The notes below the pieces were generated by a model that was not told the DNA's origin, ran no database searches, and was given only the letters and a program-made list of their open reading frames with translations. A program made the translations under genes and the position numbers. DNA of 64,000 nt from Gordius sp. MW1 (taxonomy: Eukaryota > Nematomorpha > Gordioida > Gordea > Gordiidae), in NCBI GenBank assembly GCA_964036665.1, contig OZ038526.1, positions 35,960,001-36,024,000 on the forward strand. Reading direction: 5' to 3'. Of the stretch, positions 47,130 to 59,963 are shown piece after piece. Within the stretch, counting starts at the first letter, position 1. The number at the start of each line of letters is the position of its first letter.

Positions 47130-50100
47130 TTAAACGCTACATTTTTTGGCGTAAGGGCCGACACAAGTAGAATAAGCCATGGCGTGGGCTATATAATTTT
47201 GCTCTTGTACACCGTATATTAAATGACTCCCCGGCCCAATGGCATAAACAGAGACATCTTCCCCACCATGAGTTTCTTCAGTTAAAGATACAGCCGCTGG
47301 AGCTTGGTAATCGGGATCGGCTTTCAATATAAATAAAATAAATTATATCCATATCGCCTAAAGTTAGTGATATATAATTATTATCACTTATTTGTAATAC
47401 TTTTTTAAATTAAATTACCCTTAAAAAATTAGAATTCTTTCTTATCTCTTTCTAACTTTTTTATTTTTCCGCTTGATTCGGATAAGATTAATTTATAACA
47501 TCAAGTATTTTCCAAATAAACTAGTGCGCGTCTATAGTTTGCAAAAATGTATTGCAAAATTAAGCATTTCGGCCTTACTAGTGTCGACTGTTCGAATGTC
47601 CTCTCGCATTTTTGATTTTTTAGGATCAAGCCCTCCAGGCCCATTGCCATATGTAAGTGTAGTATAGGGTAGACTATCGATATCGGATAGCTCATAAGGC
47701 TTGGATAATGTTTCTCGGTTTAGACCTTTAAATCCATATATGAATTTTATTTGTAATTATACACTGTTTAAAGATACTGGACATACAAAGTAAAGCAATA
47801 TGAAAAATAGACGAAATTTTAAGCTTCCCAGTTTAATGTATAGAAATTTAAAATCAAAAATCATTCCACCGTTCTTGGGCAATGCTACTAATTATACAAA
47901 ACTCATAAAAATAAAAAATGAATGAATTTAATCAATTAAACGATTTCTTATATAACCTGTTCAAATGTACGACCTAGTGTTGTAAAAAAAGCTGGGTTTT
48001 TTTAATCGACCTTTGGTTTTAGTCGACTAAACATAAACATGCCCAATTGTTTTTTAGTCTGTTTTTCTTAGGCGACCTCTAGGCTCAGTCTAAATTTGAA
48101 AAAACACCAGAGTCGTCCATTAGTCTTTGTTGAACCAAAAGTCGACCAAACAAAATCCAGCCGTTTTCACAACACGAGTACGACCTAACCCACTCTATAA
48201 CGTTTAAATGTAATAATACCATTATTATTAACCAAAACTAGATCATTTTTAGGCGGAAAGAGACGCTAAATTTAATATAAACCATACATTTAAAATGTTA
48301 TGTTTGCTAACTACCTAATAGAGTTGTAAAAACGGCTGGGTTTTGTTTGGTCGACCTTTCGTTTTAGTCGATTAAATATAAACAGACCAAAGATTTTTTG
48401 GCCAGTTGTCGCATAAACAGGCTAAAGATTTTTTGGTCAATCCTTTGGTCTGTTTATGTTTAGTCGACTAAAACCAAAGCCCGACCAAATAAAACCCAGC
48501 CGTTTTTGCAACACACTACCTAATATGGGGTTGCCTCTAATGGGATATCCACCCATGTTGAAGACGTGAGAATGGTCCGATGTGACAATGAGTAAAGTGT
48601 CTTTAGGAGCATATCTAGTTGCCGAAATTCCGATTCTTGCACCAACTTTTGCTACCACCTCATCCATAGCTATCGTTTCCTCTAAAGCCAATCTAGCTTT
48701 CCCCTCGTGATGTCCATGATCTATTCTACCTCCTATCATTAAATTGAGTAGTATTTGTTTAGCTCAACCATGGGCGTAGCCAAGGGGGGGGGGTAAGGGA
48801 GGAGAGGCTGCCCCCTTCTAAATCCAAAAATTTTGAAATTTTTTAAAATTATGGCTAAAATTTCAAAATACGATCATTTTGCCCCTCTCTAAATCATTAT
48901 TGCCCCCTCTCTAATTCCAATTATGGCTACCCCCATGGCAACAACCACAAATGAGTAGAATAGAAAGTAAATTCGTTTGCATACCCACTTTAAAAATGTA
49001 GAAAATGAAAAATGTTTTACTTCAAAGGTGTAATAAAATTGGTTTCCTAGTATTTAGCATAAATCCTAGATGGTCAAACTTGGCGATAAATTATCTAAAC
49101 TAAGTACTACACTACATATCAAACTTCAAACCATTAACTTATAGTATACATAGAGTCATGGGCGTAGCTAGCATTGGGGTAAGAGGAGGGTAATAATGAT
49201 TTAGGGAGGGGCAAAATGATTATTTTCTAAAAATTTGCCATAATTTCTATAAATTTTAACAAATTTTTGAATTTAGAGGGGCAGCCGCCCCTGCCTGCCC
49301 CTCCCCCTTGGCTCCGCCCATGCATATAGTTCTCTATTAGCCATGACTGTAAACAATCCAATAAATAATTTACGTTCACAATAAAAATTAAGTTAAACTA
49401 TTATTTAAATAAAGAGTGTCAAAGGACTATATTGTTGAATTACCTTCAACGAGCAAAAAGTATCCGTTTGCATTTCTTTCGAGAACATCCATTGCTTTCA
49501 TTGTCATCTCTAACAAAGTGGGTTCATCCTCACACTTGCCGGGTGCTCTTTTAATGCTATAACTCATGTGGTCATGAGCAAATATTCCTAAAAACAACAA
49601 AATATCAATATGTTTTTTAACATGGGCATAGCCAAGGGGGGGGGCAAAGAGGGGCGCGCCCCTCTAAATCCAAAAATTTGTTGAAATTTATTAAAATTAC
49701 GGCTAAAAATTCTAAAATGATCATTTTGCCCCTCCTTAAATCATTATTGCCCCCCCCCCTTAATTCCAATGCTAGCTACGCCCATGTCTATATTTAATCT
49801 AGAGAAAGGTAAATTGCACATTTGCACGAAAGTAATATGAATATTTGACAATATTGTTGTAGGAAAGACTAGCACTGATTATATTATTAGGTCCATGATC
49901 TAAAAATCTGTTTTAATACTAATAAGTATGAAATTAGAATCGTATTTATTACACATTTTGGCTTTTAATCTCGATTTAAAATAGTGTCCATCCTATCATA
50001 TTGCTTATTTATGATTTTAAGATACTTATTTAGATGCTATCGTCAAAGGCCAAGGCGTAAGAGTTAAATAAGCCTAATGGCTTCTCATCCGTTAAAAACC

Positions 50101-53100
50101 ACGCCTTATTGTCGTCCTTCTTGCCACTAATAGATTAACAAATCCATGCATGGACGTAGCCATGATTGGATTTATGAGGATGGGTGTGGGAAATAATGAT
50201 AAAGGAAGGGGCAATATGATAATTTTTTAAAATTATAGCTAAATATATTAAATTTTAAAGGATTTTAGGGGGGCAGCCGCTCCCTGTCACCCCCTGGCTA
50301 CGCCCATGAATTTATATCCTGTCGGGTGTTCCTTTGTGCTCGCCTATATTACACGTGCATTATAATACCTTAATATTTTATTTCTAATTCAATTTTGAAA
50401 ATGATTACTGCGTGCCAACAACTTTTAAAGAACTCTGGGCCATTAAAACGGCCCTACTATTTTGGATCAATATTAAAAAAGATTTAAAACGCGGAAATTT
50501 CATGTTTTATAAGTACCCATGAGATAATCCAAATCTTTGGCCTTAACGTTATTTAATTGCGACCGATCAGCGACAAATGCATGGGTATGATTCCGATTTT
50601 TCCTCAACTCTTTCCATTTCCCTATTAAATCTTCGTCTCTTCTCTCACCACTCGCAGGCTTACCAGCAACCGACCTCTTAGTTCTCTTAAACCTTGCTTT
50701 GGTATCTGGAGACTCCTCAGTTGTTATTGAATTGCTGAGCGACTCTGATTTTAACTTGACCCCAGCGTGTTCATTGACATTTGCTATAGTTTGATTTTCT
50801 AGCATTAGCTTCCTCCAACCTCCACCCATTATAACCTAAAATTTAGGAAATGATAAATGAATTGAAAAAAACTAATGATACATGTATGATCAAGAATTGT
50901 CAATCTGTTTATTAATATTGTTGTATAAAAACGGTGAAATAGGATTGATAATGAGAGTAGAGGAAAATGGAACGTGATATTTCGGACACTTATGGTCCAT
51001 CTTCAGAGAAAAAAAATAAAAAATGGAGAAGATGAAGTCTCAAAAAATAAAAATGATCCTATTTCACCGTTTTTATACAACAATATTAATGATACATGAT
51101 TTAACTATTACTTCAGATAATTTATAATGAGGAATTGGTATGAATTTAGAGACCTGCAGAGAGACTCGAAACCCGACATCGGGTCTGCTGGAGGGATTCG
51201 GTTAAAAAAATTAAGCGCTTTTGGGCCGGGTCGGTGGGTTGAAAATTTTAAAATGCTTTTGGGGTCGAGTCGGGTGGATAAAAACTTAAAAATTAATTTG
51301 GTTCGGGTGGAAAATAATGACTTTACAGTTCTCAAGTATAAATTGTAACAATTATGTTATACTCAGTATCTGTTTGAAGGCTATATTAGTCGAAAATATT
51401 TCTATAACAAGGATTTGACTTCATGAAATGCGTTTTGCCCCCAAAAAACATGGGCGTAGCCAGGATTAGGATTAGGGGGGCCATGTTGATTTAGGGAGAA
51501 GCAAAATCATTGTTTTTTGATATTTAAGCCAAAATTATATTAAATAAATAAAACAAATTTGGGATTTAGAGGGGGGCAGCCGCGCCTTCCTGCCTCCTCC
51601 TAGCTACGCCCATGTTAAATAACATTGTTTATTGTTAAAATTATGGTAAGCAAAACATTTAATATTGCCAATAAAGGTCGCGAAATTTGTTAACCTTTCT
51701 AAGTTAAAAAATAATACTTACATTTAAAGCATTCCCAGGATGTTCATTGACTAATTGCCAAGCTATGTCCATGCAGGATCGCTGGCTTAAATGCTTACCA
51801 TTTCGACTCACTTTATTGGTTATAAAATCTTTTTCGGACTCCAAATTTCGGTCCGGTGCCCTAGCGTATAATGAACTTGGTGTAGCGTGTGTTATGCGGG
51901 TATTTGTAACCACTCCGGCGGCTTTACCTAAATTTTTAATTAACCAACTTATGTGTAACAGTTTGCCTAATTGCAAAACTTTTAATGAAATATCTATTAA
52001 TAATTTATTACATAAATATTATATATCAACTTTTCCATCTTGAAATTAATAAATTATGATTGATTTAATTGCGTTTAGTATATAAATTGATAAAAAATAA
52101 GGTTTTCTTTGATAAGGTAGCATAAACGACATATTCTTTTCGAGGAGATTTTTATTTTTAAATTTTTTAAATCTTTAAATCTCATTAGTCTTATAAAGCA
52201 TCACTTCGTTATTTGTCTTTTAGATAAGCAAAATTGTGTTTTATATACAATTTGTGATTAAAATTTAATAATAAAAAGTGTCGAAACTTAGAGTTGTTAT
52301 ACCTTTAGACAAAAACCAATCGGCAATACAACGGATCCTCGCTCCAGCAACAGAATCGCAGTCTTGAAAGATGATGGAATCATTAACACCAACAACACTC
52401 ATTTTCGTTTTGACACCGCATAATATAGCTGTAGCTGTCCCTGCTGAATCCGAAATTTGATGATCTGTATTGTAAGTCTAACGAAGCAATGTGCACATGG
52501 TATTAATTTATTATATAATTCTTCTAAAATTTTAGGCACCATTTTTTGAAGGATGTGTATGCGTAGTAGTGTTATAAAAACGGCTCGGTTTTGTTTGGTC
52601 GACCTTCATGAACAAACCAAAAAAAATTTTGGTCTGTTTGTCGCATAAATAGAGCATAGGTTTTTTGGTCATACCTTTGTCTTTAGATGTTTAATCGACT
52701 AAAACCAATGGTCGACCAAACAAAACCCGCCGTTTATACAACACTAATGCTTAGCCCAATGAGGGGCGAGGGTAATTTAGGGTAATATTACTATCCCTCC
52801 TTTCCTCGATTGAATTGGAAATTACATTTAAAAATTGGTATGAAACATAGATTACCCCTTCACTTTTATTCCTAATACGTCTGTTTGTTTTAAATTAAAT
52901 TAGCATTAAAGTAAAGTGAAAGCCTTTTTTAGCCAAAATAATAGACTAAAACAACGGCTAGAAGAGTCCAAAAGTATTCCTACTTGATAGTAGTTTTAAT
53001 TGTCATCTTTAAAGGGAGATTTAAGATGGAAAAATTACAATGCGGAAAAATGCTTGCCTGTTTGCGTATTCTAATCCACGAGGCAGTAGCGAGAAAGAGT

Positions 53101-54298
53101 TAGAGAGTTTTAATTCAATTTAAGTGCCAAAAATAAATAACAAATATCATTAAATTTCTCCTCTAATTAGACTCCCTCTAATGCGAAACCTCAGACAGCC
53201 AGCACTCCGCATGATTATACCCATTTATAATTTCCTTTATTCAAACTTTGGATTGCAAAAATAATTTACGATAAAATATAAAAAAATGAATTTTTAGTTA
53301 ATTGAAGCCTCAATTCAGCCAATATTATTATTTTTTGTAATAAATGTATAAATTTAGTAACACGAGCATACAAACATACCCTTGCAAGTGCGATATTTGG
53401 AAAATTTTCCCAAGAAAGATAAGTTTCTTCACCAGTTTTATTCAGCTTTTGTCCTTTCAAAATGCGTGAAGCGGCTATCGTTGTTAAGCCCATACCATCC
53501 CCAATGAAAATAATAACATTTTTAGCCATGCTCAGCCCATTTCTACCTTTGGTTCCTCTGTTTTCAGCTTGTATTCTTTCGGCTCTAACAATACTTGCGT
53601 ACGCCTTATCATTCCAAAATTTGTCATCTTTTAAATTAAATGTTATATATTTAGATTCACAATTTTTGGTCATTACTTGTATTGATTTTAAATAGACACA
53701 TTAAATGGTACATTATAGTGTTGTAAAAACGGCTGAGTCTTGTTTGGTCGAGCTTTGGTTCAACTGAGACTTACGGTCGAGTCTGGTCGGTATTTCAAAT
53801 TTCGACTAAGCGATCGACTAACAAAAACCATTGGTCTGTTCTGTTATGTTTAGTGTCCTAAAAAGGTCGACCATACATAACTCAGCCGTTCTTGCAACAC
53901 TAGTAAATAAACTTGACATTATTAGGACATGACCTTAGGGAAGTAAAGATTTTAGCCTGAATAAAATTGTTTAAAGCCGAAATAATTTAATGCATTTAAA
54001 TTGTTTAACGATTCAAAAATTTTAATCAAATGTATAATACAATCATTTTTTGCTAAGTTTCAAATCATGTTAAAAGCTGCTGAAATAAATTAGAGTATCA
54101 TAATTATTCTAAGTTGTGAATTTACAAAAATGTTATACTTTTTCTTACTCAAAATAAAGTAGAAAAACTAAACTATAACGATATTAAAATGAAAAATTTA
54201 CCTTCGCCCAAGACCGATGTTTGTGCCTTAATAGCATTTAGTACAAAAAAGAGATAGAGTGACAGTATGGAAATTGTTTTACAAGTATCAATAATCAT
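47130..54298 (-). CDS. Alkaline phosphatase, predicted secreted, no GPI signal seen
   Basis: Metal-dependent phosphomonoesterase. Exons on the minus strand: 54298-54202, 53675-53380, 52477-52303, 51927-51722, 50835-50517, 49587-49444, 48732-48520, 47725-47579, 47320-47130; phases agree, 595 aa. The first exon encodes a signal peptide ([16 protein letters not shown]). Active-site blocks in order: FIGDGMG (metal Asp near 92), [14 protein letters not shown] (nucleophile Ser near 142), [85 protein letters not shown]. All expected metal ligands are present. It is somewhat longer than vertebrate enzymes because exon 5 has a basic insertion with RFKRTKRS, a furin-like site. The protein ends soon after the last catalytic block, without the hydrophobic tail that specifies a GPI anchor, so it may be soluble unless another last exon exists. 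Acceptors of exons 2, 8 and 9 have poor pyrimidine tracts. Most introns hold MITEs. Confidence 0.92.
47975..48178. mobile_element. M1 MITE copy h
   Basis: Starts tagtgttgtaaaaaaagctg and ends agccgttttcacaacac; in a phosphatase intron. Confidence 0.8.
48322..48517. mobile_element. M1 MITE copy i, abutting a splice donor
   Basis: Left arm ttgtaaaaacggctgggttt, right arm ending gtttttgcaacacacta. The right end touches the donor of phosphatase exon 7 (exon edge 48520), so the donor GTAGTG lies at the element's terminus. Confidence 0.8.
48769..48937. mobile_element. F2 MITE
   Basis: catgggcgtagccaagg to ggctacccccatg, with long G and C tracts; phosphatase intron. Confidence 0.85.
49157..49322. 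mobile_element. F2 MITE
   Basis: catgggcgtagctagc to ggctccgcccatg; flanks catagagt and catatagt give a near-perfect 8-bp duplication. Confidence 0.85.
49621..49786. mobile_element. F2 MITE
   Basis: catgggcatagccaagg to agctacgcccatg; phosphatase intron between exons 5 and 6, 34 bp from exon 6. Confidence 0.85.
50149..50308. mobile_element. F2 MITE
   Basis: catggacgtagccatgatt to ggctacgcccatg; same phosphatase intron as the previous copy. Confidence 0.8.
50911..51090. mobile_element. F4-type MITE with perfect 34-bp inverted ends
   Basis: 50911-50944 (attaatattgttgtataaaa then acggtgaaatagga) is exactly the complement of 51057-51090. The interior tggaacgtgatatttcggac block relates it to the F4 copies at 32.9 and 43.1 kb. 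In phosphatase intron 4, less than 80 bp from exon 5. Confidence 0.9.
51449..51614. mobile_element. F2 MITE
   Basis: catgggcgtagccaggatt to agctacgcccatg; phosphatase intron 4. Confidence 0.85.
52567..52746. mobile_element. M1 MITE copy j
   Basis: Starts tagtgttataaaaacggctc and ends cgtttatacaacacta; phosphatase intron 2. Confidence 0.8.
53716..53902. mobile_element. M1 MITE copy k
   Basis: Starts tagtgttgtaaaaacggctg and ends agccgttcttgcaacacta; phosphatase intron 1, 40 bp from exon 2. Confidence 0.82.
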
Positions 54299-54908
54299 GG
54301 ATAAAAGCTTTTTCACAAAACTGTGAAACTATTAATTATTTATATGTCTAAATTAATGTTGGCTACCGCGTTGTTGGCAAACGTCCATTTTAATTAACCA
54401 GAATCTCATTCCAAATTGTAAATCTGCTAGATATTCTTATCACTTAAAACTAAACATTTTATTAATTTGTTATCAACGACATATCTAGCCATTCTTGATA
54501 TTAATTGCCATAAAATATCAAAGCTGACGCAAAAAAGCATTGTTTACAATAGGCAGGCATCACAAATATCTCCACAAATTATGTTTGCCAACTAATGCAA
54601 AACTTTATATATGTGATTTAGGCAGTATTTATTATACTTAAACTTATGAATTCTAAAATCGTGTATGTATTATTAGAAACGATTTCGATTTAAATTAAAA
54701 TATGACATTATAAAATTAAAATTAAATATGATACTTACTTTCCCTACCCACCTTAGTCAATTTGCAAGGGATTGGAAAAATATTAGAAGAAAATGAGCAA
54801 AGGATTAAAAACTTGTATAAAACAACTTTGAAGATTTTAGAAAACATAAGTCTTATAACATAAAAAGAATAAGTAACATGCAATGTTATGTCATAACATA
54901 ATAAATGG
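54299..54908. other. Phosphatase upstream region
   Basis: AT-rich, no gene or repeat recognised; should contain the phosphatase promoter. Confidence 0.4.
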
Positions 54909-55510
54909 TAGGGGAGATCGGGGCTATACGTGTCTCGGGGCTATCCTTATCTTCTCAAATAATTTCCATGTTATTAATTTGTATCCAGTAAAATTTATAT
55001 TTTAAATATACGTTATATAGGCGCATCCCAGGTATAAAAAATATTTTGAAAAAATCTACTAGAAAAAAAATTATAGTAAAAATAAGATTTTTGGGGGCTA
55101 AAAGGTCCTTTTTATAATTTTTCTATTTTGCTTATAACTTTAAAACTATATAATCTTTCAGCTCCAACCTAATTTTAGGTAAAAACGTATAAATTTTTCT
55201 ATAATAATTAACTAGAAAAAAATAATTTTTTTTAAGATGCTATCTTAAAACAATTCGCAAAATTTTTTTTCAATCATGGGGCTATTTAGAGCGGGGCTAT
55301 AAATATCTCTAATTCCTGCATACATTATAAATGGTGCGAACTTACAACTGTAAAACAAATTTTGTACAAGATAATGAAATGAAGAATGAAGTGCTTAAAG
55401 CTATGACAGTTTGATGGCTGGGAACAGTTTTCGAACTATGTAGATTAAATATTCTTTATTGAGATAATAATTAATTATAATTTTCGGTTGCGCAACATAT
55501 CATATATTTT

Positions 55511-55700
55511 CATGCCCCCCCCCCCCAAGTCAAAGGGGGGGAGGCAGCAGTCAAGACCTTTTTTTTTTTGCTCTCAGGAAAATTTTTGGATAGTCGTGAC
55601 CTTATTTTTTTGTTCTCAGGAAAATTTTTGGATTTTTTTTGGTCGCCGTAATATTGTAATTTGCCCCCCCCCCTAATTCAAAACCTGCGTACGCCCATGT
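55511..55700. mobile_element. F2 MITE inserted in the left LTR of element C
   Basis: Element flanked by TATATTTT on both sides (55503-55510 and 55701-55708). The right LTR of C shows the empty site with one copy, proving insertion after the LTRs were formed. Confidence 0.9.
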
Positions 55701-55984
55701 ATATTTTTTGGTTTTCAAAAAAGAATGCCTTTTTTTCCGAATTAAAAAAAGAGATATATGACTATGGCTCGTAGATGACTATTCATTTTATTAAATTATT
55801 TTTAGCCTTTTTATTAGTTTTTTATGTTCCTTAGCTATTTATATCTTAAAAAATGATCAAAACGGTTACTCGGCACAATCCAGAGTAAAAGCAATAAAAA
55901 TCGTTTTAACTAAATATGAGTAAAAGCGGCAATAAAAATAGATAACTAAAAATATTAATAAGCGGGGGGAGGGGGAACACCACA

Positions 55985-57200
55985 CCTCCCCCTTTAACGA
56001 GAATTCAAAGACTTGATGTCCATAAGTCAACCAATCAATACGTCTTCTTCCCGCAAAGGTTAGGAGCGGGATATTGGTGCTATTGCCTAACGATCATTGT
56101 TGTTTCTTTTTTTTGGCCCTTTTTTTCGTATGTCGCGTTTGTTAGAATATTTTGGGTGTCGCGTTTGATAGAATATTTCGTATGTCGCGTTTTCTTTTTT
56201 TAGATGTTGCGCTTTTTCTCTCGGATTTTTGGATAATGCGTTTTCCCCATATATCGTGTATTTCTCAGACGTGCGATTGACATTATGCGATTTAGTATAT
56301 ACAATATAATGATAAATTGTGTGAGGGACACAAATATTTTGATTGTGTGTGTGGGAGGGGGGTAGGGGAACAAACAAACAAACAAAAATAAGCTAGTCCC
56401 CGCCCTCTAACGAGAAGTTGAAGCGGCTGCCCCATCGAGGTTCAGGACTTCCAAAGCCCCTCAATTTGGACTGCCGGTTCTCCTACCTCACGAACCGGGA
56501 CTATCGGCCTATTTAGCACTTGGGATTTAGGACACATCGGAGTGCGTGCCTCCTCCTGCATCCCCAGCACTTCTTTCTACGAACCATAACCGTTTCGGAC
56601 ACCTGGCCGTCTCGGCGAGCGATATTAATCTGAGTGACTGGCCTAGATTGTATAGACTCGGTGCCCCAGTACCTGCAGGTCTAGGCCTCGCAGCCGGTTG
56701 GCTGTTCTCGACTGGTCACATTCTAGCCATCTCACACGGTGGTGCAACAACGGGGTGTGTTAGATGTATCACCCTTGCTCTCCCTGTCGGGCGAATGTAA
56801 TCAACATGGGTCTCCGAGCATGGACAGGTGCCGTAGGAATCAGCCGTACATCGCACCATGCAGTAGGGATAATCATCTAATGCAGAGTATAAAAACATAA
56901 GATTTAACATTTCATATATAAAAATGTCTTTCAACTATTAAGCATTGTACAATTTAATTTGTTCCTCATGCCTAGTCTCAATCTTATTTGTTCCTGCAAT
57001 TTTAATCTTATAAATCTTTGAGCCTATCTGCTCTACTATCTCGCCTACTACCCACCTAGGTTCCCTCAAGTAATTCCTATACCAAACCTTCTGATTTAGC
57101 TTTAATCTTGGACTACTTGACCTAGGTAGTTCTGGTTCGAGATATTAAAACAAGTCAGGCGGGTACCTCAACTTTCTGCTTATAAATTCGTAGCTTACAG
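55985..57200 (-). other. 3' internal region of element C
   Basis: Between integrase remnants and the 3' LTR. GC-richer stretch 56.42-56.86 kb with an unrecognised 84-codon plus-strand ORF (56546-56800). No envelope-like motif was recognised. Confidence 0.4.
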
Positions 57201-57229
57201 GCGGACGACTAGGAAATCTTGGAGCTATA

Positions 57230-57994
57230 TTATGATATAATCTTAACATCCATGTACCTTCCCTTCGTCTCTTTAACTACTCTTAACCATTTTGTAACTA
57301 TTCCTACATACCTCTCCACCTGCCCGTTTGAGCTAGGGTGATAAGGAGGCGTTAGTAAATGGTTAATCTTAAATTCTACGCTTACGAAAGTCTTCCCATT
57401 ATCTGTAACAATGTAGGTAGGTAATCCGTACGCGCCAAATAATTCTTTCAAAATATTAAATGTCACTCTCCCTGACATGCTAAAACGTTTCTAAATTCCG
57501 TCCACCCGGAATATGCATCGACAATTAATAAAACGTTTCTTGTCGAGTTCAAAAAAATCAACATGTATCCTCTCCCACGAAGATTTGGGACGTGGCCATC
57601 TGGCCTATTTATACCTTCGCGGCATTGGTGCGTCAAGCTTACATAGCCCGCACTGCCTGACGAAGTTCTTGATGTCTTTGTTAATTTTGGCCACCAGATA
57701 TAATGTCTAGCTAGTCCTTTCATCTTAACCATCCCTGCATGACCTTGATGTAAAACATTTAACACATCTTGGCGAAGTTTACTAGGAACCACTAGCCTCT
57801 CTTTTAAGCACGTCATCTTCTAAATACATTTCATTTAAGACATGTTTAAAGGGTAATGGTATGTTAGTATCATCGTCCAAGCCAATTAAAATATTTGTAA
57901 CCTTAATTATATCAGGGTCTGCATTAATCTCGATTTTTATGTCATTTAAATTCAAAATTTTAATTTGTTTATGACTCCTCCGACAATCTCGCAA
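57230..57994 (-). pseudogene. Integrase remnant of element C
   Basis: Minus strand: HQGHAGMVKMKGLARHYIWW (integrase head), LLIVDAYSGWTEF (first core block), TYIVTDNGKTFVSVEF and PPYHPSSNGQVERYVG (second Asp and Glu blocks). The pieces are in different frames, separated by stops, so the enzyme cannot be made as one protein. Fits Ty3/Gypsy integrase rather than BEL or Copia. Confidence 0.8.
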
Positions 57995-57996
57995 GA

Positions 57997-59530
57997 TTAA
58001 GAATCATTATCAGCTTCGATGTCATCCGCGCCCAAACGCGATAATACATCAGCTAAATGATTGTCTTCACCTTTGCAATATTTAAGAGTTAAGGTAAAAT
58101 TTCCTAACATAACTAGCCAACGCTGTAACCTACCGGACATAAGTAGTTGGTCGTTAGCCTTTTTAAATAAAGCAACTATAGGTTTATGATCCGTGATTAC
58201 AGTAAACGATTTACCAATTAAATATTCTCGACATCGCTGTAATCCGTACATCATTGCAAGAGCCTCACGTTCAATAACAAAATATCGGACCTCTGTTTTA
58301 TTTAGTTTACGTGAAAAATACAAAATAGGGTGTTCAATATTATCCTCGACTTGACATAATGCGCCGCCAATGCCTACATTCGACGTATCGACTCTTGAAA
58401 TTTGTTGTTTATCGGGGTTGAAACGCCTTAATACGGGTTTAGTTAGTAAAAAATTCTTTAAATAATTAAAATGATCTGTATGAGTTTCGTCCCATTTAAA
58501 TGAAACAGACTTTTTGGTCAATTCATATAATGGTCCAGCGAATTTCATATAATTATTTATAAAGCGACTATAATAATTCATTACGCCCAAGAATGACAAT
58601 AGTTCCTTTTTATAGTTGGTATTTTAATATCTTTTATTGCCATAACTTTGTTATACGTAGGTTGAATATTACCATCACTTAAAATATGACCTAAATATAA
58701 GATCGTCTCAGTTCCAAAAACGCATTTTTTAGCCGAAACTTTTAATCCTTTCACTTTAATTAAATCAAGAACTTTGATTAGGCGCATATCGTGTTCTTCT
58801 TTATCTTTAGTTAGCCAGTGACTAAAATGTCGTCTAAATAAAATATTACGCCGTCTAAATTACTAAAAATGGAAGCTATTGTCTGTTGAAAACTAGCAGT
58901 GAAACGCTTAAGCCGAAAGGTAATCTTTTAAATTTAAATAGTCCGGCATCAGTATTAATTGCTAAAAGCCGTGAAGACCTTTCGTCTACCTTAAGCTGTA
59001 AATAAGGGCTAGTTAGATCATTTTTTGAAAAACATTTTGCTCCCTTTAATTTAACGAAAATCATTAATAAATTTATTAACTGTAACTCTATAATCAGCGC
59101 AGACGCGTACCGCAGGTTTCCTGACCCGTACTAAAGGTGTAGCACATTCCGAATAACCTATGGGTTCAATCACCTCGTCTTTAAGCAAATCTTTAATTAC
59201 AGCATTTATTTTATCTTTTATAATTAAAAGTAAGCGTCTAGCAGGACAAAAATTAGGTATGGCATTTGAATTTACTCTAATTGAGATAATTCTATCATTT
59301 ACGCAGAAATTATTTCCAAAAATGTCCGAAAATTTAGCTAAAATCAATGTAATATCTACTGGCCATGTTATGACAAGTCTTGCCTTTGCCCTCGGATAGA
59401 CTGATTCATGGACAGCGAATTTAATCGATGAAAGCCCGCACTGTGAATCAGCGATAACATGGGGTACTTCATGGCTAGCGGACTTGTCGTCCCAGCTCTG
59501 TAAAGCACCACTGAGAAATCGCGATGCCAC
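57997..59530 (-). pseudogene. Reverse transcriptase and RNase H remnant of element C
   Basis: RT blocks in order on the minus strand: VRVCADYRVTVNKFI, FSKNDLTSPYLQLKVDE, FKRLPFGLSVS, then a YLDDILVTG box at about 58.81-58.85 kb that is out of frame with its neighbours, SAKKCVFGTETILYLGHIL, FLGVMNYYSRFINNY. RNase H follows (ILYFSRKLNKTEVRYFVIER, ITDHKPIVALF, DNHLADVLSRLG). Several frameshifts and stops. Confidence 0.85.
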
Positions 59531-59934
59531 TATGGACTCAGCTTTAAAACTAAAATTTTATCCAAATTATCTGACTCACATATTCCCCACCAATTTAATT
59601 TAGGGCCTATTACGTTTATCCAGGGCCATCTTATTATGTTGTCCACATTCTCCTTGAGTGTATATAACGCTAGGTTAACCATATAATTATTTAATGTTGC
59701 TATTACATTAAATTTACCTAATACGTTAATATAAGTACTGTTAACCTGTCTAGCCAAAAGATTTGCTGCCTTATATTTTCTTTGCGGCCAATATTTATAA
59801 AAATTACGCTGACTTATGATTGAAATGGAAACGCCCGTATCAATCAGCAATTTAATATAAATATTATCAATATTAATCACCGCAGATGGTGTATTTGATG
59901 CTTTAACACATTGATCAAATCCTCGCGGCGCCAT
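59530..59934 (-). pseudogene. Aspartic protease remnant of element C
   Basis: Minus strand IYIKLLIDTGVSISIIS has the D-T-G active site; the normal Ala after DTG is Val. The open stretch continues into linker sequence toward RT. Confidence 0.75.
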
Positions 59935-59963
59935 TTCTCAATTTCAATGTGCGAAAACACTAG

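Noticed and set aside
56546-56800. 84-codon GC-rich plus-strand ORF inside element C
   Set aside because: Opposite strand to the element, no recognisable domain, and the region is decayed; not called as a gene.
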